From Alectoria sarmentosa (taxonomy: Eukaryota > Ascomycota > Lecanoromycetes > Lecanorales > Parmeliaceae), in the NCBI GenBank assembly GCA_009733775.1, contig WOGZ01000035.1, forward strand, positions 62,001 to 126,000: DNA of 64,000 bases. The letters are read 5' to 3'. Of this stretch, positions 34,701 to 45,668 are shown piece by piece. The notes beneath the pieces are model-generated. The model had not been told where the DNA came from. It did not search any database and saw nothing but the letters and a program-made list of their open reading frames with translations. The stretch's first letter is position 1; each line of letters starts with the position of its first letter. Position numbers and translations under genes: made by a program.

Positions 34701-34975
34701 TTCCTGGTAGCGGATAAGCCTTCTTCCCGGGCATCTCAAAACGCAGAGAACCCTTGCCAGTCTTGGTTGATCTTGATAGTAAACGTCAAGGCGCCAAAGA
34801 AGCGAACTTTCTCATCTTGGCTTCGAAGAAGCGCATCGGCGAATTGCCAACCTTGTTGTGATCTCTGCAGCGTCTGCAGAGTGTCTTGTATTCTGGCAAT
34901 TCCCTGCGGCGAACCTGGTTGGTATAACTTCTGAACAAGCTGATATAGGAAAAAGCTATCAGCCTCCGTAAAAGC
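31705..34975 (-). CDS. Importin-13/Kap122-like karyopherin
   Basis: A HEAT/ARM-repeat nuclear transport receptor of the importin-beta superfamily, closest in pattern to Kap122 and importin-13. The first supported segment reads FTEADSFFLYQLVQKLYQPG and then FGALTFTIKINQDW, the importin N-terminal domain. Further exons (RLIEWLIRLVNAGE, VLWFAGGLVEEVGKTNAASM, HKYHERVSSNL) and the large exon below 34129 are joined by short introns that all restore frame. The C-terminus ends FWMACRGTEFAYAS at 31705. The initiator exon is not resolved: no ATG with a convincing donor leads into the segment at about 34975, so the 5' end given is only the first supported codon. Distinguishing Kap122 from Mtr10-type receptors needs a search. 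Confidence 0.85.
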
Positions 34976-36653
34976 TGAAGGACAGGTTTAGCACACCTCC
35001 TCTACGTCTGAAAACGTATCTCTCTCTCCATTCAGAGTCATGGCAACAAAATTTGACGAAGAAATGATATGGACAAATGCTTCCTTGGCATTTGAAAAAG
35101 TCCGTGCATACACAGATCCTGCTGCACGAAGGAGCCAAGACTGCAACCAGTTGGAGTAGGAAAAGGCTGCTTGGGAAATAGTTGACAGAGAAAAGGAAGG
35201 TAAGAAAATCGAACGGTAGGATACCGATGATGAGGCATTCGGAAGTCAGCATATCCCGATGGACATTTGGAGGTCTTTGCCAATATAAGGAAGTAGAAGA
35301 AGTGAATGGCAGCAGAGATGCTGATAGAAGCTAGACCATAATTGACTGAGGTGCAGCGCTAGCCATGTTAAGATTAGTGGACTTGGCGCCGACATGTTGC
35401 ACTCGAGTTCGTTTGCCTCGAGGCCGTATCATCACAAATCGAAGACAACATCCAGGTACCACATTCGACTAGGCAGATAGGGGTTTGCTCTCTCAGGCAT
35501 TACTCGGGTGCAATGGCATTGAATGAAATGTATCAGGAAGAAGAGGATATGCCCGCCATCTTGTTACAAGGATGCCGACAACAACGTCGCTCAGTCTCTA
35601 CAGAAAACAAGAGAGACGTGTTTGATTGGAATCCAAGGCTTTTTACCTTTGGATCAAGTTGTGCGCTCCGGAGGGATACTCCCAATCTACTCATAATCTT
35701 CGGCCTGCTTTTTTCAATTGCCCAATGAGGTCCTACATGTCATTGGCAATTGGCGTTCCGTCTTCGGCACGGCGTCTTTGGCCTTCTGCGTGCTCTTGAA
35801 CGGATACCTTGCTCCTAATCGTTAAAAAGTCCGCCACATCCTCGGCATATGTTCTTTACTATTGAGTATCAGTGGCTGCTGGAGTCTCCACAGCACAATC
35901 AATTATGGCTGAGCTCATAGCTATCTAGAGGTTTTTGTAAGGCACAGTCTTGATATCCTTTTTCACAGATTGAATGGTATGTCCGGGTGCCGTCGCCCTT
36001 AGAGTACAGCCATACGGCTGGCTTCGAAGAATGAGCTCATTTACAGTTAGCAGCCTTAAAGCCTCTTAATTATGCAGTGGAGATATACGCAGCCAGTACG
36101 GCTACTTCTGTATAGACCAATGAATGCAGTACGCTATGTCAGCTCTGGTGATTCGAAGTCTGGACTGTTTGCACCTCAAACGTGCGCACGCTAAGCCAAT
36201 GGAGCTCGTTGGCTGTCAGATTGCCACCACAACGGGAACGCGTAACCAAAACAGTCAACAACGTACTAAAGGTGGATTTACAACTGGCAGACGATAGTAC
36301 AAAAAGGGCTAGCCTTTGCAGACAGGACGGGGGAACATATCCGACGGCATTACACTGCCCTGTGTCGATTTACCGGGTATGATCAAACATTGACATCCAG
36401 AGCGATTGTACAGCTTTGATCGTCAACGGTCAGGTACGGAGGCAAGGTTGTCGTAGTCTATTTACAGAAGCCTCCATGGGGCTACAGGACCTCGATACAA
36501 CGTGACATTCAGCAGAATCTGCCTCATGATCCAACCTTTTTTTTGGTAAAATGTGAGAACATCCTTCATCATATACAACTCATATGCTCGGATTTGCTCA
36601 GACCCTCCCGTGATACAGCATTTGCTCAAAGCATATAATCAACCTAGATCGGA
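34976..36653. other. Intergenic region, no gene recognised
   Basis: About 1.7 kb holding the unresolved 5' end of the karyopherin gene and the upstream region of the lysozyme-like gene. No conserved frame, RNA gene or clear repeat is seen. Confidence 0.45.
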
Positions 36654-37686
36654 ATGCTTCTAAGGAAGGTAAAGAGTCAATATGCATCCAGCCAACAGAT
36701 GACGATGCTCACTGTGTCTAGCTACTCGTCGCTTCATTCCTTCTGGCTCCTACCATTTCTGGCTCTGCCTACTCGCCGCTGCCTTATCTACACATGACCA
36801 AAGTGAACAACAGTATCGTTGCCGTGACCTCCATCAACGACCAAGACGGCGTTCCCGTGCATAATCAACCTCAGCCCCACAGCAGTGTATTACGTATCGA
36901 GACCTATCGCAGTCACAACAGAACGCAATCCACTGCCCCAGGTAGAGGAAGAGTGATAGATAGCGACATTGCCGTACCAACTGTCGACAACAAGGACGGC
37001 ATACTCATAGATTACTATACACAGTACAACGGCAACGGCTCGACAGATGATGGCTGGCCCTCAAAGGACAACTGGATATCGTTTATGGATATGTGCGTTC
37101 TAGATACCCCTTCCGTCACCAGGTACCTCCTCACTGAAGACCGACAAGGTTTAACAACAGCAGAGGGCACATGGAAAAGTCCTGCCGCCAATTCAAGGTC
37201 GCCCTCAACACCAAGCAGGAAATCGTAGACGTGTACGGAGCCATCCAATTTGTTGCCGCCGCGACCTTCGTCGACCACCGCTTCATCCTTGCAGCAGTAT
37301 TGCAAGAGTCTGGCGGCTGTGTTCGTGCCCCGACATCCAATTACGGGGTTCCCAATCCGGGCCTCATGCAAGACCACAATGGCACCGCTTCTTGCAATAA
37401 GGGAAGGAGGGCGCAGAAACCTTGCCCCAGGGAAATCATTACGCAGATGATTCAGGAGGGGACAGGTGGTACAACGTGGGGTGATGGACTAGCGCAGTGT
37501 CTGAATCAAGCTGGCACGTCGGATGTTTCTGCTTTTTACAGGGCGGCGAGGATATACAATTCTGGATCTATCGATAAGTCGGGGGATCTAGGGAAAGGGA
37601 TAGCGACTCATTGTTATGCTTCGGATATTGCGAATCGCCTTACGGGGTGGGTCCAGTATCCCAGAAATTGCACGCTTGATGATTGA
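36654..37686 (+). CDS. Secreted lysozyme/transglycosylase-like protein
   Basis: Three exons (36654-36668, 36722-37092, 37149-37686) join in frame to 307 residues. Exon 1 encodes only five residues. Spliced to exon 2 it gives a clean signal peptide (MLLRKLLVASFLLAPTISG), so this start was chosen over the ATG at 36794. The C-terminal domain contains FILAAVLQESGGCVRAP with the probable catalytic Glu, then NPGLMQDHNG and MIQEGTGGTTWGDGL. That layout resembles lysozyme-like (SLT/GH23-type) domains found in fungal secreted proteins. Six or more Cys suggest disulphides. Peptidoglycan or chitin cleavage is an inference from fold resemblance only. Confidence 0.8.
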
Positions 37687-37830
37687 AATTCTGCGGATTG
37701 TATAGGTTACTTGACTTGGAGCTTGGCATTTATATGAATACTTGCTTGAGAGATCTATTTGGCAGCATTTGGGGTATATATCATCAACATCTTAAGCTTT
37801 GCCAAATCCATTGACCTTGACCATCATTTT

Positions 37831-37852
37831 CACCTTCACCTTCACCTTCACC
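37831..37852. repeat. CACCTT hexanucleotide repeat
   Basis: About four copies of CACCTT between the lysozyme-like gene and the aminopeptidase P start. Confidence 0.8.
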
Positions 37853-37901
37853 AAGATGATTATTGAGAAGCGGTTAGCATTGGCCCAATCGGGTTAGCCT
37901 G

Positions 37902-40484
37902 ATGCTGTTTTGCTCACAACTGTTTCCGGCGAACCAACTGTCTGCTTCAGCGCTCATGTACTCGTCTCGACTTCTATCTCGTGAGACGCTCTCCAACCTT
38001 TCCTTCGCTCGTCAGCCCAAGCTTCCCCTTTGCCTTTGCCTTTGGAGATCCTTCTCTACTACAAGGATTCTTGCCATCAACAACTCGGACATGGAGACTG
38101 TGAACACTACGGAGCGCCTCAAAAGCCTTCGACATCTTATGTCGGAGAATAGGATTGACGTCTATAGTATGATCTGAAGACTATAATCTTGGAAGAAGTC
38201 GAGTCTCATGTTTTCCAAGTTGTCCCCTCTGAAGACAGTCATCAGTCTGAATACATCGCGCCTTGTGATGCTCGTCGGGGTTAGAATGCTAGGACATCAT
38301 GTTGGAAAGCTTAGCTTATAACGATAGCATATATTTCCGGCTTCTCCGGTTCTGCGGGCACAGCTGTGATTACCCACGATAAAGCTGCTCTGGCCACTGA
38401 CGGACGATACTTCAATCAAGCCTCCAAACAACTTGATTCCAATTGGCAGTTGTTGAAACAAGGCTTGGAGGAGGTTCCAACGTGGCAAGAATGGTCAGAT
38501 TGCTGAGACGATTTTCGTGCCCCTGCGGAATTCTGACCTGCCACAGGACAGCCGATCAATCTGACAGCCACAAGACCGTAGGCGTAGACCCAACGGTAAT
38601 CACAGCTCGTATGACATTCCCGGAACACGATACTGCAGATGGGAAATCTAACACCTTGCAGCTGACGCACGAAAGCTGACAGAGAAGATCGAGAAGAAAG
38701 GTGGTGCTGGCCTTGTTGGAGTCAAGACAAATCTGGTCGACCAAATATGGGGTGACAGCCGCCCTCCGCGACCGAAGGAGAAGATCAGGACATTACCATT
38801 GGTATTTGCAGGCAAAAAGTTCGAGGAAAAGATTGAGGATCTCAGGAAAGACCTCGAAAAGAAGAAAAGCGCTGGTCTCATTGTTTGTATGTGTTCGCTG
38901 TCAGTTGAATATCGACGGCGAATGTGTACTAATTGTCTTTCAGCTATGTTGGATGAGGTTGCATGGCTCTACAATCTTCGAGGAAATGAGTATGCCGATT
39001 GATCCAGTAGCCTACCTATAGCGAGGATGTTAATTGGACAACAGCATCCCTTACAACCCGGTATTCTTCTCATACGCTATCATCACGCCTACGACTGCTA
39101 CTCTCTACGTAGATTCAAACAAATTCAGCCCTGACGTAGGATCGCATCTCGGAGATAAAGTCCAAGTCAGACCTTACGATGCGATCTTGGACGACACCAA
39201 GATGCTCAGTCTGAAGCCTGAAGTTGAGCGTGGTCTTGAAGCGATCGCTGCTACGAAGGGTACATCCGTCGAACCGAAGCGAAAGTTCATGATATCGACC
39301 AAAGCATCCTGGGCTCTGAGTCTAGAGCTAGGGGGAGAAGATGAGGTCGAAGAACTACGAAGCCTAGTAGGTGATGCCAAAGCCGTTAAGAACAAGACAG
39401 AGCTAGAAGGAATGCGAGCTTGTCATGTTCGAGATGGGGCTGCCTTGAGCGAGTACTTTGCATGGCTGGAAGAAGAATTAGTAGAGAAAGAGACGAAACT
39501 TGACGAGGTACAGGCAGCCGACAAGCTAGAATCAATACGAGCGTAAGTCACAGTTTCAAGATGTGAGGGCTATCTCTCATACGAAAGACGCTTAGGAAGA
39601 AGCACAACTACGCCGGCCTTTCCTTCGACACCATATCCTCCACTGGCCCCAACGCAGCCGTCATCCGTACGTACATTTCTGATATGATCTTTCCTATTTG
39701 GTATTGAAGTTGAGTCATAAGACATGTTCCGAGAGCAACAAGACTTTCCGACTCCCGAGACCTCCATTTCCTGCCTCGAATGAGCAATGCTGACTCCAGA
39801 GTCTGCGTAGACTACAAACCCGAGCCGGGTAACTGCTCCATTATTGACCCCAAAGCTATCTATCTCTGCGACTCTGGCGCTCAGTATCTTGACGGCACAA
39901 CCGACACGACACGAACCCTCCATTACGGCACACCAACGGATATGGAACGCAAATCATACACCTTGGTCCTGAAAGGCGTCATAGCTCTTGACACTGCTGT
40001 ATTCCCTAAAGGCACCAGTGGGTTTGCCTTGGACACCCTTGCTCGACAATTCCTTTGGGAGGAAGGTCTTGACTATCGCCACGGTACCGGCCACGGCGTG
40101 GGCTCTTACCTCAACGTTCACGAAGGTCCCATTGGAGTCGGCACTCGCATTCAATACAGCGAAGTTTCTCTCTCGGCCGGGAATGTGCTGTCCGATGAGC
40201 CAGGTTACTATGAAGACGGTAACTTCGGTATTCGCATTGAGAACATCATTATGGCGAAGGAAGTCGAGACGAAGCATCACTTCGGAGAAAAGCCGTATCT
40301 TGGCTTTGAGCATGTGACTATGGTGCCGATGTGTAGGAAGTTGATTGATGTTGGATTGCTGAGCAAGAAGGAGAGGAAGTGGATTGATGAATATCATAAG
40401 GAGGTTGTGGAAAAGACGAGGGCCTTTTTTGAGGGGGATGAGAGGACGATGAAGTGGTTGGAGAGGGAGACGGCTGAGCTCTAG
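37902..40484 (+). CDS. ampp: Xaa-Pro aminopeptidase P (M24B)
   Basis: Removes N-terminal residues preceding proline. Dinuclear metal peptidase of the pita-bread fold. About nine exons; each junction I checked restores frame (for example introns 38167-38219, 38280-38327 and 39667-39810). Metal ligands are visible: Asp in LCDSGAQYLDGTTDTTRT, His in HGTGHGVGSYLNVHEGP, Glu in SDEPGYYEDGNFGIRIEN and a final Glu in the KPYLGFEHVTMVP region. The first 60 residues (SSRLLSRETL, LWRSFSTTRIL) look like a mitochondrial presequence. An internal Met before ETVNTTERLKSL could start a cytosolic form. The last intron (144 nt) belongs to the repeated intron family. Confidence 0.93.
39667..39810 (+). repeat. 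Introner-like intron (AMPP last intron, 144 nt)
   Basis: Phase-1 intron, GTACGT donor. TTGAGTCATAAGACATGTTC matches TTGAGTCAAAAGACACTTTC of SEC61 intron 10. The core AAGACATGTTCCGAGAGCA starts 52 nt from the donor. The branch site TGCTGACTC is near the acceptor. Confidence 0.8.
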
Positions 40485-40609
40485 TTCTGAATATTGCTTT
40501 GCTCATTAGCCAGACATGTCAGATTCTAGATACTTTGGAGAGATTTTATACAGGAGGTATCATTATATAGAGGGACCATAATGCACTCATTTCCTCTTTC
40601 CGGCTATTC

Positions 40610-42271
40610 TCAGAGTACCAGATCCTCCAGAATTGCTTCCATCTCCTCCCTCCGCCACGGCACTCCCAGTAACTCCGCCCCTGACCCATCCCTTCTACTA
40701 ACAACCATCTGATGATCGTAAAACTCCTTTAGCAGCTGACGAAATCCCATCTCATTGCTACAAATAAATTCCTCCACCACTTTTTGATAGAGCACTTTAT
40801 ACTCCACTCCTCCATCTCCACCACCTTCTTCGTCCATCGCAGCCAAAAGCTCCCCAAGGAGCACGCGATAAAGACTCCTCGCGTTCTCTGGTAACGAGCG
40901 GAGCACGAACCCCACGCCCTCTTTGCCTTTGATGCTGCGCCCACTGCGGCCGAGTAGCTCATTTACGTCTTCAATGACAGAGCCGATCTCGACGGGGGAG
41001 TAAGATTCGAAGGTTGTGGTGTCATGGAAGAGGAAGTTATATTGATCACGCAGCTTGGTGTCCCACAGCAGAGGGAAGTTAGGCGTATCGCAAGTTGCTA
41101 AAAGGTGGATGTATGGACTCGCAGCTAGTTGGGCGAGGAGTGATGGGTTTGGAAAACGTCGGAGAGGCGGCGCGTCGAGCGAGTTGATGCATATAAAGTA
41201 TGGAGAGAGAGGAGGATAAGTATTGAGGTGGTTTGTTAGAGTGGCGAGGATCTCGCGGGGCTGCGTGCCGAACTTTGAAGGTAGAGTACCGGGTGTACAC
41301 TCGAAGACAAGAGTCGCAAAGGTGTTGATGACTTGTCGTAAGGTGAGAGTGGGCGTGTACCCGTTTATTATGAGAATTCTCGGCGGTTTCGAAGGAGTTT
41401 TGGTGTGTAGATATTTGGCGAAGGCTGTGACGAGCTTACGTTTAGAGCCGTAGCCGTATAGGCAGATGTTGAAGGATTGAGAGAGCTCGAAGCGCCACTG
41501 TGGGAACGAGCGAGAATGCAGTGAATGTAAGAACGCGTAGGAGGAGGCGTGCGGGTCTTCGTAGGCGTTGATTTGGTCGTGATACTCTTCGTGGGTGAGT
41601 AAGGACAGTGAAGATAATGTGTTATTCGAGGTCTTGATCTTTCCTGGCCGATGTTGCCAGAAGTATTGCTCATGGAATGGGAGGTTTTGAGGAGGCGTTG
41701 GGGACTTTTTCCGTCGACCACTTTTACGCTTTGAAGGGGTCGTTGGGACTGTATCATCTGCTCCTAGCTCACCATCTGCCTCTTCCGGTTGATCTTCGCT
41801 CTCTGCCTCATCGGCATCCCATATCTTCCTAGCCAGAAGGTCCTCCTCTTCAGCGTCTTCCTCATCGCTGTATTCATCAGTCGCTGTCCGTTCGACAATG
41901 GTTCTCGCACTTTTCCTGCGAGCGGATCGATCTGCGTTTCCGACTATCGGAGCTGCACTATCTCCATTGGCGCCTGAAATAGCCTTGATGGGGGTCGAAA
42001 AGAGACCGTTACCCCTGGACTCTAAAGGAGTGACCTGTTGAGATATGGGTTCTAAACCGTTGGTTTGGGCTTTCGCTTTCTGGGCGCTTCCAGGAGGCCT
42101 TCCTCGTCGAGCTTTGGTAGGCGTTTTCTCAGGCAAAGTTGAGTGCGACGCAGCGTCATCTCCGCTGTGATTTCCGTTCGCCAGTCCGGCACGCGTCCTG
42201 TTGCGTGTTGATATTGCCTCTTCCTGGTCGATAGCGTCCTCTCCATTATGCCTCTTTCTCTTCCGTGCCAT
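40610..42271 (-). CDS. ORC2: Origin recognition complex subunit 2
   Basis: Subunit of the six-protein complex that marks replication origins and loads MCM. Single exon, 553 residues. The conserved ORC2 core starts at EQYFWQHRPGKIKTSNNTLS and continues through LHSLHSRSFPQWRFELSQSF, CLYGYGSKRKLV and RILIINGYTPTLTLRQ. It ends in a winged-helix region (FRQLLKEFYDHQMVVSRRDG). The N-terminal 190 residues are disordered and acidic, with an AT-hook-like KARRGRPPGSAQKAK that may bind DNA. It is convergent with AMPP, with only 125 bp between stops. Confidence 0.95.
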   Translation of the reverse strand: MARKRKRHNGEDAIDQEEAISTRNRTRAGLANGNHSGDDAASHSTLPEKTPTKARRGRPPGSAQKAKAQTNGLEPISQQVTPLESRGNGLFSTPIKAISGANGDSAAPIVGNADRSARRKSARTIVERTATDEYSDEEDAEEEDLLARKIWDADEAESEDQPEEADGELGADDTVPTTPSKRKSGRRKKSPTPPQNLPFHEQYFWQHRPGKIKTSNNTLSSLSLLTHEEYHDQINAYEDPHASSYAFLHSLHSRSFPQWRFELSQSFNICLYGYGSKRKLVTAFAKYLHTKTPSKPPRILIINGYTPTLTLRQVINTFATLVFECTPGTLPSKFGTQPREILATLTNHLNTYPPLSPYFICINSLDAPPLRRFPNPSLLAQLAASPYIHLLATCDTPNFPLLWDTKLRDQYNFLFHDTTTFESYSPVEIGSVIEDVNELLGRSGRSIKGKEGVGFVLRSLPENARSLYRVLLGELLAAMDEEGGGDGGVEYKVLYQKVVEEFICSNEMGFRQLLKEFYDHQMVVSRRDGSGAELLGVPWRREEMEAILEDLVL

Positions 42272-43001
42272 TGCTATCTCTCATCCATGTTGCCCAGTCC
42301 CTTGATATAGTGGAGCCAGTCGGACATCCGTGCTGTCACAGATTGTACGGAAAAGTGATGGCAGTGCCAGTGTCTCGATGCCAAGCGCGGAGAATTAAGG
42401 TTTGTATTTATTTTGCGCAGCGGAATGACTAAGCCAGCCACGCTTGGATTTGTCTGTAGTAAGTAGGTACGCTAGCAGCCTCACTAACGTCCAGCTTCAG
42501 AGCCTCATTAAATCTTCACTCTCCGTCTTGCTACACTCTCGTACTCAATCCCGCTGTCTCACTTCTCACTGTCTCAAATCAATCTCCTTTTGGCTGCTAG
42601 TGCTAATTATACTCACTTCCTTGAGTTCTTTGTCGAATTGCTATTGTATGGCACAAAATCTCCCCCACGGGCGTATGAAACGCGGGAAGGGACCAAATGG
42701 CAGTGGAATCCAAGTCCAATTTTGATGCCCTGAGCCGCTCCACTGACCGTCTCAGTATTCTCCAGCCGCCCACGGCTCGTAGAATGGCCTGCTGCAGTAG
42801 AATGAATTCGGAATGATATCGTTCCAACACATGTATTATATGAACCTATTCTCCTGGAAATGAAATCATGCATCACGTATCATGTATCATGTATCATGAT
42901 AAAGGGGACACTCGCCCTCTACGGCATGCTATGTATTAGAAGCTATTTGCCTCTCTTTTTCTGTTCCAGTATACATTTTCTTTGAGAGAAAAGCAGTCAA
43001 C
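42272..43001. other. Divergent promoter region, ORC2 and GH53-like gene
   Basis: 730 bp with no conserved frame. A short GTATCAT repeat (about 42876-42900) lies roughly 100 bp before the GH53-like start. Confidence 0.5.
42876..42900. repeat. GTATCAT heptanucleotide repeat
   Basis: Three tandem copies of GTATCAT with a flanking partial copy. Confidence 0.8.
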
Positions 43002-45354
43002 ATGAGGGTTTCCTCATTCACACACTCATTTCCCTTTCTCACATTGTCGCTCATTACTTTCATGCTCCCTTTCGTTGCGTCGATTGATTCGAACGGTATG
43101 GATCCCGTCCAGCTCTAAGCTCCAGAGCACAGCATATACTGATACATTAAAGCCGCTGCTGCTGGTCTGCCACTTCGTCTCGATGACCATGCTTCTGGCC
43201 AAGCCTTAGCCATAACACGCACGAGGAAGAAGTGCTCTCGTTTTGGCGTCTCCGGCTATGCTTCAGCCACCGGATCCGTATATGGCTACCAAGTAAACAA
43301 TTCCTCTACTTTACCCTACCAGCTCCCGTATTCCAGAACGGGAAGCCCCCAACCAAGTCAAGGATTCCCCAACCCACCCCCGCTGCAACTCGTGGGCCAA
43401 GGATCAACTTCTGGTTCCCCATCGTCTGAAAGCGGCACTCCTGGCGGTCTCAAAAATGGTTTTCCTGACTCTCCTGGGGGTGTTTGCCCGTTGCAGTCGA
43501 CAATAACAGTCACCAATCAGTACGCTGTCACTATGACCCAAGCTACGGCAGTGCTTACAATGGCTGGTCCCGCAAGCCCGTTGCAAAATGGACCAAATGC
43601 CAACGGCTCAACAGGTCACGGCAGCCCAGCGCAGAACGAGTCTGGCACCGGCTCTAACGGTTTTGGTAGCCCGTTGGAAAATGGCGTCTCTGCAAATGCC
43701 TCAGCTGGTCCGAAACGTACAATGTGCAAGAAAGCAAATGCCTCTGCTACGGCCACTGCGAGTGCATTTGCTGGTATGGGAGGTCTCTACGGCAATGGCA
43801 CGCTTCAAGATTCAAAGTACCCCGTCGCTGCGAATGCTTCTTCACCCTTAGGCTCAGGTGGGAGCGCCAACTCTACTGGGTCCCTGACCGGATCCAACAC
43901 TACAGAAACGACGAACGACACCTCGGATGCCAATCTTCACGGCGAATTCTGGGCGGGCGGTACTATAGGTACTCTCATGCGAATAGAAGCCATCCAAGGT
44001 CGTGTTTTCTACGATTATGATGGAGTCACAGTCAAGGACCCCATCAAGACTCTGGCAGACTCGGGTGTTAATGCCATCCGGGTCGAGACTTCCCGTGACA
44101 TGAGTCTGGGGCCTACAGTCTTCGAAAACAATGCGTCGACTCGTGGTGAAGAGTTGCTTTTCCAGCTTGATTTTGGAGGTATCGATATTGCGGTCAAGAC
44201 TGCGCAACGGGCTGCAGCTCTGGGCATGAGACTTCAGCTCACCATCAATCAGGGTTTCACCATACCCAAGGATCTGGAGTCTCTTGACTACGACGGTATG
44301 GTTCGCGCTGTTCAAGATGAGGCAAAATGCCAGCTCCAGCCTTTCCTCGATGCCAAAATCGTACCTGATATCATCCTTTTCGAGAATGAAGGTTCCGATG
44401 GCTTCCTCTTCACTGAGGAGTCTACCGGCCATGTTCGCGGTACTAATGACGGCAAAGCCAGTGCGGCCAAAGTAGACGAAGAAATGTGTGGGAAGATTCC
44501 CACCGGTAACATGGCTTCCTACCCGCAATATGCGGGCTTCCGTGCGTAACCTTTTCTGAGCTATTTGTTCCTGACTCGTCATGCATTTTGATTTGCAAGA
44601 CTTGTCTGCGGAGTGAAAGCACTCCTGGGACCTGTTCCGCGACTCCAATACGATCCCTAAAGAGACTTTCTGACTCCGAATCCATTTAGTCAAGGCCGAA
44701 GTCATAGCCTGCAATGAGGCCATAATGGCGGCAGGCTTTTCCACAGCCACAACGCGCTATGGTCTTCACTCTCATGTGCAGTATGTCCAATGGAAGGAAG
44801 CTTGTGTGCATGGTCCGAATCCACTAAGCCAGACTCAGCTGAAAGACTCCTCTGGTGCCACCTGCAGTAATTCTGTCATCTCTCAGAACATTCTCTCTCA
44901 AAACGTCTCAGAGATGCTTACCATCATGGGTTTCTCTTCATATCCAGACCCAATGACACCCGCGGACATCGATTCCGAATCCAGCATGGCCGATACTCTG
45001 ACCCGTCTAACCAAAACGCTTACTCAATTGCAGGGTTACGCTGAAGCCTACGGCAAATACAGTGACGGTCCCTGGACTGGCCAGTACAAGTTGCAAGGTT
45101 TGGGCGTTGAGTATGCTACTAGCTTCACGTATGAGCAGATACCCCAGGAACAGTCTCTTACGGAATTGATGTGGAAGACGGTTAAGTCTTTCTCGGCTTT
45201 TATGGGAATGCTGTGGTACGAGCCATGGTACTGTTATTCTGATTGGGAAGGCGGAGAAGGTACGCTCTGTCAAACCCTGGACGGGAATAGCGAGGCACCG
45301 ACGAATACCATGAAAACTTGGGGTGCAGCCGCTGTCTCGCCTTGGAAGCAGTGA
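43002..45354 (+). CDS. Secreted GH53-like glycoside hydrolase
   Basis: Three exons (43002-43095, 43153-44541, 44690-45354) join in frame to 715 residues. The N-terminus is a signal peptide (MRVSSFTHSFPFLTLSLI, cleavage after VAS). Residues about 120-290 are a low-complexity Gly/Ser/Asn-rich region with recurrent SPLQNG or SPLENG units. The catalytic part resembles GH53 endo-beta-1,4-galactanases: ADSGVNAIRVETSR, DIAVKTAQRAAALGMRLQL, then ENEGSDGFLF as candidate acid/base and GLGVEYATSFTYEQ as candidate nucleophile. The match is partial (classical GH53 enzymes have GNE and are about 350 residues), so the substrate is open. Intron 2 is one of the two best-matching members of the repeated intron family. 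Confidence 0.75.
44542..44689 (+). repeat. Introner-like intron (GH53-like gene intron 2, 148 nt)
   Basis: Phase-1 intron, GTGCGT donor. Aligns without gaps to the intron at 10802-10949 (110/148 identical by hand count) and over about 80 nt to SEC61 intron 3. The core AAGACTTGTCTGCGGAGTG starts 55 nt from the donor. A perfect GGAGTG-AAAG-CACTCC hairpin lies at 44610-44625. Confidence 0.9.
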
Positions 45355-45668
45355 ACGAGGCCTTCTCGCCGGACAGAAGGCGATTTTCTTGGTGTCGATG
45401 GTTTCGTGTGGCATGAGCCGGCCTCGGACATTTACATTTTATTTTCTAACAATGTACTTATTTATATTCGTTCATAGGCAGATATCTACAGCGTCACAGT
45501 TTCATAGTATCGAGACATGAATCAAACGATCAAGTATCGCTCATTTTGTAGCAGTTTGGAAAATGGTCCACTTCTGCCGAATGTGCTTCATATGCTCCTA
45601 AACGCCCTGCTCCACGCGTCCTCTATTTACACTTCTCCATATATTTGTCTTCCAATCCGTGGACAGTG

